Shown here: positions 40,768-48,670 of the stretch, in pieces
Position numbering within the stretch: position 1 is the first letter of the stretch
How the letters are laid out: every line of letters starts with the position of its first letter
Assembly (NCBI RefSeq): GCF_006861665.1
Contig: NZ_RKLU01000009.1
Location: 3,681 to 52,350, forward strand
Source of the DNA: Halonotius terrestris
GTDB lineage: Archaea > Halobacteriota > Halobacteria > Halobacteriales > Haloferacaceae
Length of the DNA: 48,670 bases
Reading direction: 5' to 3'
Made by a program: the position numbers and the translations under genes
Notes under the pieces: generated by a model
What the model was told of the DNA's origin: nothing
The model's database searches: none
The model's input: the letters and a program-made list of their open reading frames with translations, nothing else

Positions 40768-41604
40768 ATGACTAGAAACCACCCACACATCAGTCGGCGA
40801 ACCGCCCTCCGAACAGTCGCAGGTGCTGCCCTCATGAGCGTCGCTGGCTGTCTGAACGACAATGGCGGTTCTGGGACGCCAGGTGATGGAACGACCTCTC
40901 CAGATGGTAAAGGCCCACTCACGCGCATTACTATTGAGGGGACAACACTCGTCGTCGAACTCTCCGAAGAGGCCGACATTGACCAGGTCAACCTCATCCA
41001 ACCGAACGGCGAGTTATTTGGGAAGCGCGACGTAGCCGCGGGTGCTCAGCAGGTCTCATTCGAGATCGGCACCGCGTATGCGCCCGGTGAGTACCGCGTA
41101 CTCGCGTTGAAAGGCGAGGAGACAGTAGTCGAGACCACGACTGAACTGCGTCCAGAGATCCAGATACAGGATGTCGGACTCTATCGGAATAATCCAGATA
41201 AGCCGTGGGACGAAGTCTATGGTGAGAGCGAGACAGACCGGATCAAGAATGGCGAGGCATTCGTTACGGTAGAGAACACAGGAAGCGGTCCGGAAGCGAT
41301 AACTGAACTAATCTTCTCCGGGGACGTTCCCAATCCAATTGAGAACCCCAGAGGTAGTGGAATGCACGAAACCGACCGGGTAGTAGTCTCCCCTGGTGAG
41401 ACGGCCGACCTGTTCAGTAATTCGTTCCCGTTCGGTTCAGAGAGTGAAGACGGAATGGGGTGTTCCCCAGATGGTAACAGCGGGCAGTTCACGGTTATCG
41501 TTGAGACTCAGGTCAGTGGCAATCGGGTCACGAGTACCTACAATGTCCAGTATTCCGGGTCTGACGAGATGACAGACTGTGAGGTCACGATTACGGAGGC
41601 CTGA
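40768..41604 (+). CDS. Tat lipoprotein in the conjugation operon
   Basis: A 278-residue exported protein. The ATG at 40768 gives a Tat motif (SRRTALRTV) and lipobox (VAGC); a longer frame to 40570 only shadows the preceding gene. The rest is beta-rich with two likely Ig-like domains (about 50-140 and 150-275) and a Cys pair near the end (CSPDG, CEVTI). It lies 2 bases after the surface protein gene and 2 bases before the VirB6-like gene. No family is recognised; a part of the outer transfer complex is likely. Confidence 0.8.
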   Translation: MTRNHPHISRRTALRTVAGAALMSVAGCLNDNGGSGTPGDGTTSPDGKGPLTRITIEGTTLVVELSEEADIDQVNLIQPNGELFGKRDVAAGAQQVSFEIGTAYAPGEYRVLALKGEETVVETTTELRPEIQIQDVGLYRNNPDKPWDEVYGESETDRIKNGEAFVTVENTGSGPEAITELIFSGDVPNPIENPRGSGMHETDRVVVSPGETADLFSNSFPFGSESEDGMGCSPDGNSGQFTVIVETQVSGNRVTSTYNVQYSGSDEMTDCEVTITEA

Positions 41605-41606
41605 CG

Positions 41607-42722
41607 ATGGTTGATCTTATTGACGTCGTTCTTGAGGGTATCAAAGGCGTCGTTGAGTGGTTCATCGGGCTGTTCATGGACGGTCTCAGGTCGGGGTATG
41701 AGACTCTGACTGAGGGAATGTTCGGAACCCCGACCCCAGAGACGAACGGAGCATTTGTCTTCGGTGAACCAACCAACGCACCCTGGCCAGTAATCCACGA
41801 TGCTCTCATCGGCGGCGAAATCATGCTGATTGCCCTTTTGCTCCTTGTGATGAGTGTTCAGGGCCGTCACACGGTTCGGATCTTCAATATTGGAAGTACC
41901 TACGAAGCCCGAAAAACGAAGAAGACGGCCTGGGTCGGTGCTTTTCTAATCATTACGTGGTATTGGGTTGGAACTCTCGCACTCTACCTCGTCGACGGGT
42001 TCACCATTGCACTAATGCCGGAGCTTTCCTCCGTAGCCTCGGCAATGCTTCAGTTCTTGGGCGCAGCCATCACAAACCCCGGACTGGGGCTATTGTTCGC
42101 CGTGATTGGTGGAATCTCGATGTGGGCGCTGGAGGCGCTGTTCTACATCCGGATGATTCTGCTCTATGTCTACCTGTACGGAATGCCGATTGCATTTGCA
42201 CTGGCCTACGGAAATATTCCGGTCGTATCCGATATCGCGATGGGGTTCTGCAAACGGTTTGTCCCGTTGGCTGTCCTCCCGCTCCCGGCAGCGATGGTCC
42301 TCAAGGGGTACGACTTGATCTACGGCGGTGGGACTCTCACACCAGGAACAGCGTTCCTCAAATATCTCGTTGCTGCGTCCCTCCCGCTGGTCGCCCTCTA
42401 CATCACGTGGAAGACGTTCAAATACGCGACGCCGTTGACGGCCAAAGTCGTCGGCGGTGCGACGAAAGGCGCAGCACTCGTTGGCGGTGTCGCTGCTGGG
42501 GCCTACGTCGGTGGCGCCGGCGTCGCGACGACCGCCGCTCGGTGGGGGCCGAAAGCCGCCGCTGGCCACGCCGTCGCGCAAAAAGCGGCTGCCCGCGGTG
42601 GTCATGGAGGAAACGATGGAGGCACGCCATCGTACCGTCGAACGGAAAATGACCCTGGTGGAGCGACAGCGGAATCGGCGAGTGACGACCGTGGGATGGA
42701 ATTTGATCGAGGAATCCACTAA
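41607..42722 (+). CDS. VirB6/TrbL-like polytopic membrane protein
   Basis: A 371-residue protein with about six to seven membrane helices between residues 65 and 285 and a long Gly/Ala-rich cytoplasmic tail (about 290-371, ending acidic). The layout resembles VirB6/TrbL, the inner-membrane channel protein of type IV secretion systems. There is no strong motif, so the call rests on topology and place, right before the VirB3/VirB4 genes. The start overlaps nothing; the stop is 2 bases before the next gene. Confidence 0.75.
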   Translation: MVDLIDVVLEGIKGVVEWFIGLFMDGLRSGYETLTEGMFGTPTPETNGAFVFGEPTNAPWPVIHDALIGGEIMLIALLLLVMSVQGRHTVRIFNIGSTYEARKTKKTAWVGAFLIITWYWVGTLALYLVDGFTIALMPELSSVASAMLQFLGAAITNPGLGLLFAVIGGISMWALEALFYIRMILLYVYLYGMPIAFALAYGNIPVVSDIAMGFCKRFVPLAVLPLPAAMVLKGYDLIYGGGTLTPGTAFLKYLVAASLPLVALYITWKTFKYATPLTAKVVGGATKGAALVGGVAAGAYVGGAGVATTAARWGPKAAAGHAVAQKAAARGGHGGNDGGTPSYRRTENDPGGATAESASDDRGMEFDRGIH

Positions 42723-42724
42723 CA

Positions 42725-43846
42725 ATGTCAGCAGATCAAGACGCGGCTGCACGGCGCATCATGGATCAGTTCGGCGAGGAGAGTCGCATCCCGTATCTCA
42801 ATATCGAGGAAGGGGACGTCGGCATGCTCATCGCCTTCCCCATTATTGGGCTGTTTATCGCGGGCCTCACCGGGATCGAATCACTGGCCCTCCCGTTCGT
42901 TGCTGGTGGGCTTGGCTTTGGCGTCGCCGTCATCTACGTCTCACCAACCCACCTGAACGCCTGGACGTGGACCAAAGACGTCTATCGGTACCTCAAACGG
43001 CCTCAGGTCACGTTCAGTGCGCCCGCCGAAGCCGACACGAGTACCAACGAGTCAGAGCGCAACGAGGGCGGACTCGCGAACTACACGCCGTTCAAGCCCG
43101 ACGAGCGAACGCAGGATCTCACCAACATCAAGCGAGCGTGGCCGGGCGCTGGTGCTATCCAGCGTGAAGACGGCTCGATGGAGGCATTCATCGAGATCGA
43201 TCCGGCCAACATGGACTTCGCGATGTCCGACGACTGGGCACAGCTCCAGGACGCTGGCGAAGAGTTCGCTAACAAAGAGCTAGACTCGAAGCTCAAACTC
43301 CACGCCACAACCCGTTCCTTCCCGGTCGAGCAGATCACCGAGACCATCGAGGAGCGCCTCACTGACGAAGACGTTACGGAGAACCCGATTTTCCGGGAAC
43401 TCCTCGAAGAGTACCGGGAGACACGGCCGAAGGAGATGCGTGACCGGGGCATCCAGCAGGTCCGGTACTATATCGGCGTTGAAGTTAGCCCGATAGAGGT
43501 CTACGACCGCTTCCGCGACGAGGGCACCCCCGCAGAGAAGCTGACCCAGTTCCCGGTCATCGGCTTCCTGTTCAACCCGTTCGTCACCCGCCGCGAGGAC
43601 CTTACTGACGTCGAACGTCGTGCGCAGATGTTCGAGAAGCTCGACAGTCGGGTGAACGACGTGCGATCCGAGTTCATCCAGCAGGCGTCGGGGTGGTCCG
43701 CACGCCGCCTCAGCACGGTCGAGCTGTTCGTCCTGAATATGGACTTTTGGAACGGCCGCGAACACGACTACGACGAGGCAGAACGTGTCGTTCGCGACCA
43801 ATCGATCATCGGCCACTCGCGCCGGGAGGACCCACACGATGCGTAA
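42725..43846 (+). CDS. VirB3-like membrane domain fused to VirB4 N-terminal domain
   Basis: A 373-residue protein. Residues about 30-75 form two membrane helices like VirB3/PrgI, followed by a soluble part (about 115-370) that resembles the N-terminal domain of VirB4/TraC (for example RAWPGAGAIQREDGSMEAFI, then RGIQQVRYYIGVEV and the LTDVERRAQMFEKLDSRVND helix). The VirB4 ATPase is a separate gene starting inside its last codons (8-base overlap). So in this operon VirB4 is split and its N domain is fused to VirB3. Confidence 0.75.
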   Translation: MSADQDAAARRIMDQFGEESRIPYLNIEEGDVGMLIAFPIIGLFIAGLTGIESLALPFVAGGLGFGVAVIYVSPTHLNAWTWTKDVYRYLKRPQVTFSAPAEADTSTNESERNEGGLANYTPFKPDERTQDLTNIKRAWPGAGAIQREDGSMEAFIEIDPANMDFAMSDDWAQLQDAGEEFANKELDSKLKLHATTRSFPVEQITETIEERLTDEDVTENPIFRELLEEYRETRPKEMRDRGIQQVRYYIGVEVSPIEVYDRFRDEGTPAEKLTQFPVIGFLFNPFVTRREDLTDVERRAQMFEKLDSRVNDVRSEFIQQASGWSARRLSTVELFVLNMDFWNGREHDYDEAERVVRDQSIIGHSRREDPHDA

Positions 43847-46046
43847 CGTGATCCTCCAGACTGGTGGTGGCGCGCTTGGCTCCGTCGCCGGGTGGCTCCA
43901 GAACCTGACACCAGCAGAGAGTGCAGTACTTGCCCTTGCAGTGGGTCTCGGCCTTGGCGTCGGCAGTAAGTACCTCTGGGACCGCTTCACTGCGGATGAT
44001 GAACCAGACGTGGACTTCACCGATGTCCTCGACGAGGAGACACTCGAAGAAGGCGAGGCCGAACGCAAGCTCCTCGACGACATCTCCGAGTCACACAAGA
44101 CGGTGACCGCGCCGGCGGCGATTGAGTGGGAAACGCGAGCCGCACAGGTCGGTGAGCAGTGGACGTCGACGCTGTACATCGCTAACTATGCCGACTATCC
44201 CAACGACGGGTATCTGAGCGACCTCTTCGAGATGACCGACGTCCAGTTCGATCTGACGGCCCATATCACGCCGAAAAATCAGGAGCGGGCCCGGAACGAA
44301 CTGCAGGACATCGCTGACGACCTTCAGGTGGACGCTGACCTCGAACAGAGTATCCGGAGTGCCTACCTACAGGAACGCGCCAACGAGGCTGCAGCGACGT
44401 ACAAGGCCGTCGAGAACGGCGCGAACGTCTTCGACCAAGGGATGTTCATCACCGTGCGGGCCGACGAGAAAGACGACCTCAGAGACGCCGTCCAGACGGT
44501 CAAGAGTGCGCTCCGGGACGACCCGGCGAACCTCACGCCGAAGACGGCCATCTGTCGCCAGGATCTCGCCCTCCAGTCCGCCGCGCCCATCGGCGACAAC
44601 GAGTTCGGCCGGACGTCGATCGCACTCGGCGGCGCCATCGGCGCGTTACTGTCTTCGCCGCACAACGCGACGATACTCGAGGAAGGCGGCGTCGAGTTCG
44701 GGATCCACAAGGACAACCAGAGTCCGGTGGTCATCGACCCGTTCGCGCGGGACAACGGCTACGCGATGTTCACCGTCGGCGACACCGGGTCGGGAAAGTC
44801 GTTCAGTTCGAAGCAGAACTTCATCCGGTCGATTGAGCAGAGCAAGGACCGCATCGGCATCATCCTCGAACCATTGAACAACTGGGCCGGCGTCTCAGAG
44901 GCGCTCGACGCCAAGCGGATCACGGTTGGCGGGACGCTCGGTCTGAATCCGCTGGAAATCCGCGAGACGCCCGAACACGTCCAGCGGGCGATGGGTGAGG
45001 ACGCGAGCCCGTTCAACGAGAAACTCGACGACGCGATGAGCTTCCTCACGAACTTCTTCGCCCTCCGGGGTATCTCACTGGGAGATCGGCGCACCACGCT
45101 CGAACTCGCCCTCAAACGTGCCTACCAGCGCAACGGGATCACCGACGACATCTCGACGCACAGCAATCCGAGTCCGACCATCCGCGAGATGATGGACGTG
45201 TTCGAAGATATGGTCGACGACCCCGAGGAGTTCGTCGTCCGGTCCGACGAGGAGGCGGGGAAGATCAAAGAGAACGCAACGTGGCTGCTCGATCAGCTCC
45301 GTCCCTTCGAGGACGACGGTCGCCACGCCAACCTCGGCCAACAGTCCGACTTCGACATTCGGGATGAGAAGGTCATCTACCTCGACCTCGCCCAGCAGGA
45401 GGGCAGCGTCGACAGCAGCACGGCGCTGACGATGCAGCTACTCATCTCGCTGGTGTACGAGCGGGCGAAAGTCTCGGAGAAGGAGGTCGTGTTCTACATC
45501 GACGAGGCACGCTACATTATGCAGGACGCCGCGAGCCTGGCGTTCCTTGAGACGGTGTTCCGCCACCACCGGCACCACGACCTCTCGATCCGGCTGGTCA
45601 CGCAGACCGTCGACGAGTTCTTCGAGCACGCCGAATCCGAGGCAATCCTGGATCAGTGTGCGGTCAAGCAGTTCCATCGCCTCGATGGGATGGACGAGGA
45701 GTGGGCCGACGAATTCGGCCTGAATTACGCGCAAATGCGGTTCGTCCAGGACGCCGTTCCTGGTAACGAGGACGCCGGCTTCTCCGAGGCGCTGGTGGGC
45801 GTCGACGGCGAGTGGCGCGGTATCCAGGTCAAAGCGATGCCCAAGGAGAAACAGGTCATCGACTTCGACCCAACCGAGCAACGGCGATCCTCACTCCCCG
45901 GGACTGGTGAGAACGCCGTGGACGCGGACGTGCAGGCGTTCCAAGACGAGATTGAACGCCGAGGGACTGACAACGGACAACTCCAATCTGAGCGGACGCC
46001 AACAGAGACTGATGGCGGCGAAACGGGAGGTGGCGACGATGCGTGA
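43839..46046 (+). CDS. VirB4/TraC-type ATPase of the secretion system
   Basis: A 735-residue ATPase. It begins with a short hydrophobic helix (about 27-43: SAVLALAVGLGLGVGSKYLW), then a VirB4-like middle domain, and a RecA-like core with Walker A GDTGSGKS (G314-S321), Walker B VVFYIDEARY (Asp555) and HHRHHDLSIRLVTQ after it. VirB4 powers pilus and channel assembly. The ATG at 43839 overlaps the stop of the preceding gene by 8 bases; an upstream frame to 43785 only shadows that gene. The next gene starts inside its stop region (ATG at 46039). Confidence 0.93.
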   Translation: MRNVILQTGGGALGSVAGWLQNLTPAESAVLALAVGLGLGVGSKYLWDRFTADDEPDVDFTDVLDEETLEEGEAERKLLDDISESHKTVTAPAAIEWETRAAQVGEQWTSTLYIANYADYPNDGYLSDLFEMTDVQFDLTAHITPKNQERARNELQDIADDLQVDADLEQSIRSAYLQERANEAAATYKAVENGANVFDQGMFITVRADEKDDLRDAVQTVKSALRDDPANLTPKTAICRQDLALQSAAPIGDNEFGRTSIALGGAIGALLSSPHNATILEEGGVEFGIHKDNQSPVVIDPFARDNGYAMFTVGDTGSGKSFSSKQNFIRSIEQSKDRIGIILEPLNNWAGVSEALDAKRITVGGTLGLNPLEIRETPEHVQRAMGEDASPFNEKLDDAMSFLTNFFALRGISLGDRRTTLELALKRAYQRNGITDDISTHSNPSPTIREMMDVFEDMVDDPEEFVVRSDEEAGKIKENATWLLDQLRPFEDDGRHANLGQQSDFDIRDEKVIYLDLAQQEGSVDSSTALTMQLLISLVYERAKVSEKEVVFYIDEARYIMQDAASLAFLETVFRHHRHHDLSIRLVTQTVDEFFEHAESEAILDQCAVKQFHRLDGMDEEWADEFGLNYAQMRFVQDAVPGNEDAGFSEALVGVDGEWRGIQVKAMPKEKQVIDFDPTEQRRSSLPGTGENAVDADVQAFQDEIERRGTDNGQLQSERTPTETDGGETGGGDDA

Positions 46047-48670
46047 GTATCTTCGCGTGACGCCAACCTCCGAACGCCTCAATCCGGAGCGTCTGCCGCA
46101 GGCACTGGAGAGCCTCCACAAACTGACCTCAACGGACTCGACAGGGCTAGTTGACAAACTCAATCCGCTACATAGCGACACACCGATACAATTCGAATTT
46201 CTCGCGCTGAGCGAGGGGGCAGATGACCCCGTCGAATTCTACTACGGTGCCGACGACCATCTGGATACCCTTGAGAAGCGGCTCCAGTCGGTCTATCCCG
46301 AGACGTTCGACATCGAGCGTACCGAGGTCGACGTCGCATCCCGACTCGTGCAGCCTGTCGAATTCGACCGAGAGACATTCGTCGAGCAGTATAACTCGGG
46401 CGGGCTCAGGTATGAGTTCGGCCCTGACGAGCAATACGAACGTGGCACTGACGACAACAAACAAGCGGGGCCAGCAGACGCCGAATCAGTCGCGGATGGA
46501 GGAACAGTCGGTGACCAGTCTGCCGACCACTTCATCGAGATTGGTGATACTGCCCTCGAACTCGCCCCACCAGATGCGATTCCTGAGGATGAGCCACTCA
46601 CCACGCTTGCCAAACCAACGGTAACATCGGAGGGGACGATACTCGCACGGCCAGCGACCGAATCCGTCTCCCCACTCGGCGTACGGTGGCAAGGGTCGGC
46701 GACTCGGAAGCAAGACTGGATGACCTCACTCTTGCCAGTTACTGCCGACGACGAAGCAGAACTCCCAGCCGTCGATCAGCCAGGAGGTGCGCTCGCGTCA
46801 CTCGTCGACCATCTGATGGAGGCGACAGCACCAGTAGCGTTCCAGGTCGTCTTCCAACGACGCGAGAGCTGGCAGTCCGATGCCGACCTTCGCAAGGAGG
46901 ACGTCATCGACGGACGAGACACACTCGCTCAGGAAATTATTGGCTCCCTTTTCGAACTCGACGATCAGTCGGAGAGCCGGGACAGAAACCAGCTGAGCGA
47001 CGCCGTTGCAAAACGTGTCGCAGCAATCGAGGCGAAAAATCCGAAGCGGTCGTTCACCGCGAACATCCGAGCAGTCGGGATTCCATCCGGTGGTAACAGT
47101 CGCGATGATCTCGATGAGCGAATGCAATCACTGGTCCCGGTATTCGACCCGCTTGACGGGCCGTACTACCAGGTTGCAGCCGAACGAATACGTGACAGCG
47201 GCTTGCGGGCAGCCACGAAAGAACGAAACGCACGAGCGGCGCTGCAGCGGCTCTTGGATCGTGAGATCACGACCGGTCGTGGGACGACCCGACCGGAGTT
47301 CGTCCTGAGTGGTCGAGAACTCGCGCACTTCGTACCCGTCCCCTCCTCGGAGCAGCTTACTGTCGAGGGGGCACGTGGGACGCGTGCGGAACAGCAGAGT
47401 CGGAATCCGTTGCCCCGTCCGCACCAAGACCTCATGAGTGAGTTCCGAGACGGGATGGCAATCGGGTATGCCCTCGACGACACCGGCGAGGCCGAAGACG
47501 AGCCGACACACATTCCACCCGGACTGCTGCCCACTCATTACGGCCGGTTCGGAACAACCGGCTCTGGGAAGTCGAAAGCCCTCATCAACGATATGCTGTC
47601 GCTGTACGACAACACCGAGGGGCCGACGATCCTCATCATCCCGAAAAACGACGATATGGCCCAGAATTACATGCGGGCTCACGCGCGTCGGTTCGGAATG
47701 ACCGACCTCGAAGAGAACGTCGTCCACTTCCCGATTCCGGACGTCCTCCCCGGGTTCTCGTTTTTCGATCTCGAACCGTCGATGGAGAGCGGACGGCGCC
47801 GCGAAGACGCCGTCCAACGGAAGGCCGACCACTACGAAGAGATTTTGAAGCTCGTGATGGGAACCGACCGCTACGAGCGGGCGACTGTGGCTCCGACTCT
47901 CATCAAGACACTCATCAAGGCACTGTTCGACGAGGAATACGGCCGTGAGAACGGGCTCTACCGAGCGTCGACGGACTACTTCGCCCACCGACAGCTCGAA
48001 CACGTCGTCGACCAGCTCTGGGAGGCCGGGCCACCGAACGAGAACATCGGCGAGACCCCACGGTCGAGCGACGAGGAAGTCACCCGGACGATTCGACGGC
48101 AACTCCAGTTAGATCCAAACACCTTCGCGAACGTGATGGGTGGTGTCGGAAACCGCCTTGCGTACATTTCTCAGGATACACACCTACGGCAGATCTTCAA
48201 CAATACCGAGAACCAGTTCGACTTTCGGGATGTCCTCGACGAGGATACGGTCATCCTCTTCGACCTCGGAGATCTCCGCGACGACGCTGCCCGGATCATG
48301 ACTGGTGTGATCCTGACCAATCTCGATGCAGCTCTCAAGGACCGCAAACAGGCCCTCTCCCAGCACTCGGACGACTACGTCGTGAACTTGCTCGTCGACG
48401 AGGCAGCGTCGGTCGTAGTCTCCGACATCATGAACGATCTCCTCGAGAAAGGCCGGGGATTCCGGCTCTCTGTTGGCCTGTCGATGCAGTTCCCCGAACA
48501 GATGGAGGCTGAAGGTGGGCGGAAGATCTACCTGAATGCTCTGAACAACATCGGCAGTTCACTCATCGGGAAAATCAACGTCGACCGGGAACTGGCGCGA
48601 GCGATGGCCCACGAAGAGATGGACCCCGCGGATTTCGCCAATCGGATTCGTTCGTTGCCACGAGGGGAGT
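46039..48670 (+). CDS. TraD/VirD4-like conjugative ATPase (partial)
   Basis: The reading frame stays open to the right edge (877 codons seen). The first 500 residues form a soluble, acidic domain with no membrane helix. Then comes a RecA-like ATPase: Walker A GTTGSGKSK (from G505), the HFPIPDVLPGFSFFD segment, and Walker B NLLVDEAASVV (Asp787). The end seen has RGFRLSVGLSMQFPEQME. TraD/VirD4 proteins bring DNA and its bound relaxase to the channel. The long N-terminal part differs from bacterial VirD4. It overlaps the VirB4 stop by 8 bases. The rest of the gene is outside the window. Confidence 0.88.
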   Translation, partial: MREYLRVTPTSERLNPERLPQALESLHKLTSTDSTGLVDKLNPLHSDTPIQFEFLALSEGADDPVEFYYGADDHLDTLEKRLQSVYPETFDIERTEVDVASRLVQPVEFDRETFVEQYNSGGLRYEFGPDEQYERGTDDNKQAGPADAESVADGGTVGDQSADHFIEIGDTALELAPPDAIPEDEPLTTLAKPTVTSEGTILARPATESVSPLGVRWQGSATRKQDWMTSLLPVTADDEAELPAVDQPGGALASLVDHLMEATAPVAFQVVFQRRESWQSDADLRKEDVIDGRDTLAQEIIGSLFELDDQSESRDRNQLSDAVAKRVAAIEAKNPKRSFTANIRAVGIPSGGNSRDDLDERMQSLVPVFDPLDGPYYQVAAERIRDSGLRAATKERNARAALQRLLDREITTGRGTTRPEFVLSGRELAHFVPVPSSEQLTVEGARGTRAEQQSRNPLPRPHQDLMSEFRDGMAIGYALDDTGEAEDEPTHIPPGLLPTHYGRFGTTGSGKSKALINDMLSLYDNTEGPTILIIPKNDDMAQNYMRAHARRFGMTDLEENVVHFPIPDVLPGFSFFDLEPSMESGRRREDAVQRKADHYEEILKLVMGTDRYERATVAPTLIKTLIKALFDEEYGRENGLYRASTDYFAHRQLEHVVDQLWEAGPPNENIGETPRSSDEEVTRTIRRQLQLDPNTFANVMGGVGNRLAYISQDTHLRQIFNNTENQFDFRDVLDEDTVILFDLGDLRDDAARIMTGVILTNLDAALKDRKQALSQHSDDYVVNLLVDEAASVVVSDIMNDLLEKGRGFRLSVGLSMQFPEQMEAEGGRKIYLNALNNIGSSLIGKINVDRELARAMAHEEMDPADFANRIRSLPRGE

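Noticed and set aside
1-48670. CRISPR arrays
   Set aside because: No regularly spaced direct repeats were seen while reading the window.

Overview
The window reads as haloarchaeal DNA (class Halobacteria). The proteins are acidic, exported proteins carry twin-arginine (Tat) signals with lipoboxes, and several genes have a TATA element 25-30 nt before the start codon (leaderless transcripts). It holds an archaeal TFB and TBP, halocyanin-type cupredoxins and many small haloarchaea-type membrane proteins. The accessory TBP and TFB copies, the dense metal and redox genes and a conjugation-type secretion operon at the right end suggest a megaplasmid or a large integrated element, but no replication origin, integrase or intact transposase is visible.

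Layout. (1) 1-5.7 kb: a SHOCT membrane protein, a PadR-type regulator, a heavy-metal P-type ATPase with an unusual CPW motif, then leftward membrane proteins and a tRNA-Glu(CUC). (2) 5.8-15 kb: a respiratory and redox block with cydBA (cytochrome bd-type oxidase), a divergent cupredoxin lipoprotein, a coiled-coil protein, a two-domain multicopper oxidase, a CPBP protease, a DsbB/DsbA-like disulfide pair and a half-size CtaA heme A synthase. (3) 15-19.1 kb: TFB, two small winged-helix regulators, a membrane partner protein and an arylsulfotransferase-like beta-propeller protein. (4) 19.1-24.4 kb: a leftward zinc/cadmium export operon (P1B ATPase, small membrane protein, CDF exporter, SpoIIAA-like protein), then a 37-residue peptide gene and a membrane protein of the kind found near haloarchaeal cox genes. 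(5) 24.5-31 kb: small zinc-finger-like proteins, a 503-residue membrane protein, then a leftward iron-type module with a DyP-peroxidase-like Tat lipoprotein and two P19/Tpd-like metal-binding lipoproteins. One of the P19-like genes is frameshifted, and a 28-residue membrane peptide lies between the two. (6) 31-35.8 kb: a membrane protein/winged-helix pair, then multicopper oxidase, ZIP transporter and cupredoxin in one leftward operon headed by a DtxR/MntR-type regulator gene. TTAG...CTAA palindromes lie at both the regulator's own promoter and the oxidase promoter. (7) 36-38.1 kb: a 55-residue histone-fold-like protein, TBP, and exonuclease VII subunits; the large subunit ends in a membrane anchor. 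(8) 38.3 kb to the right edge: a rightward conjugation/type IV secretion operon with a small pilin-like membrane protein, a large glycosylatable surface protein, a Tat lipoprotein, a VirB6-like protein, a VirB3+VirB4-N-domain fusion, the VirB4 ATPase and a TraD/VirD4-like ATPase cut by the window edge.

How the parts fit. Regions 1-6 look like a copper, zinc, iron and manganese handling and electron-transfer neighbourhood: metal exporters, metal-binding lipoproteins, blue-copper carriers, oxidases and disulfide enzymes, with metal-responsive control visible at 35 kb. Regions 7-8 look like the backbone of a mobile element, with its own basal transcription factor, a nuclease and the transfer apparatus. 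The conjugation operon with its split VirB4, the membrane-anchored exonuclease VII and the MntR-like regulon are the most interesting parts.
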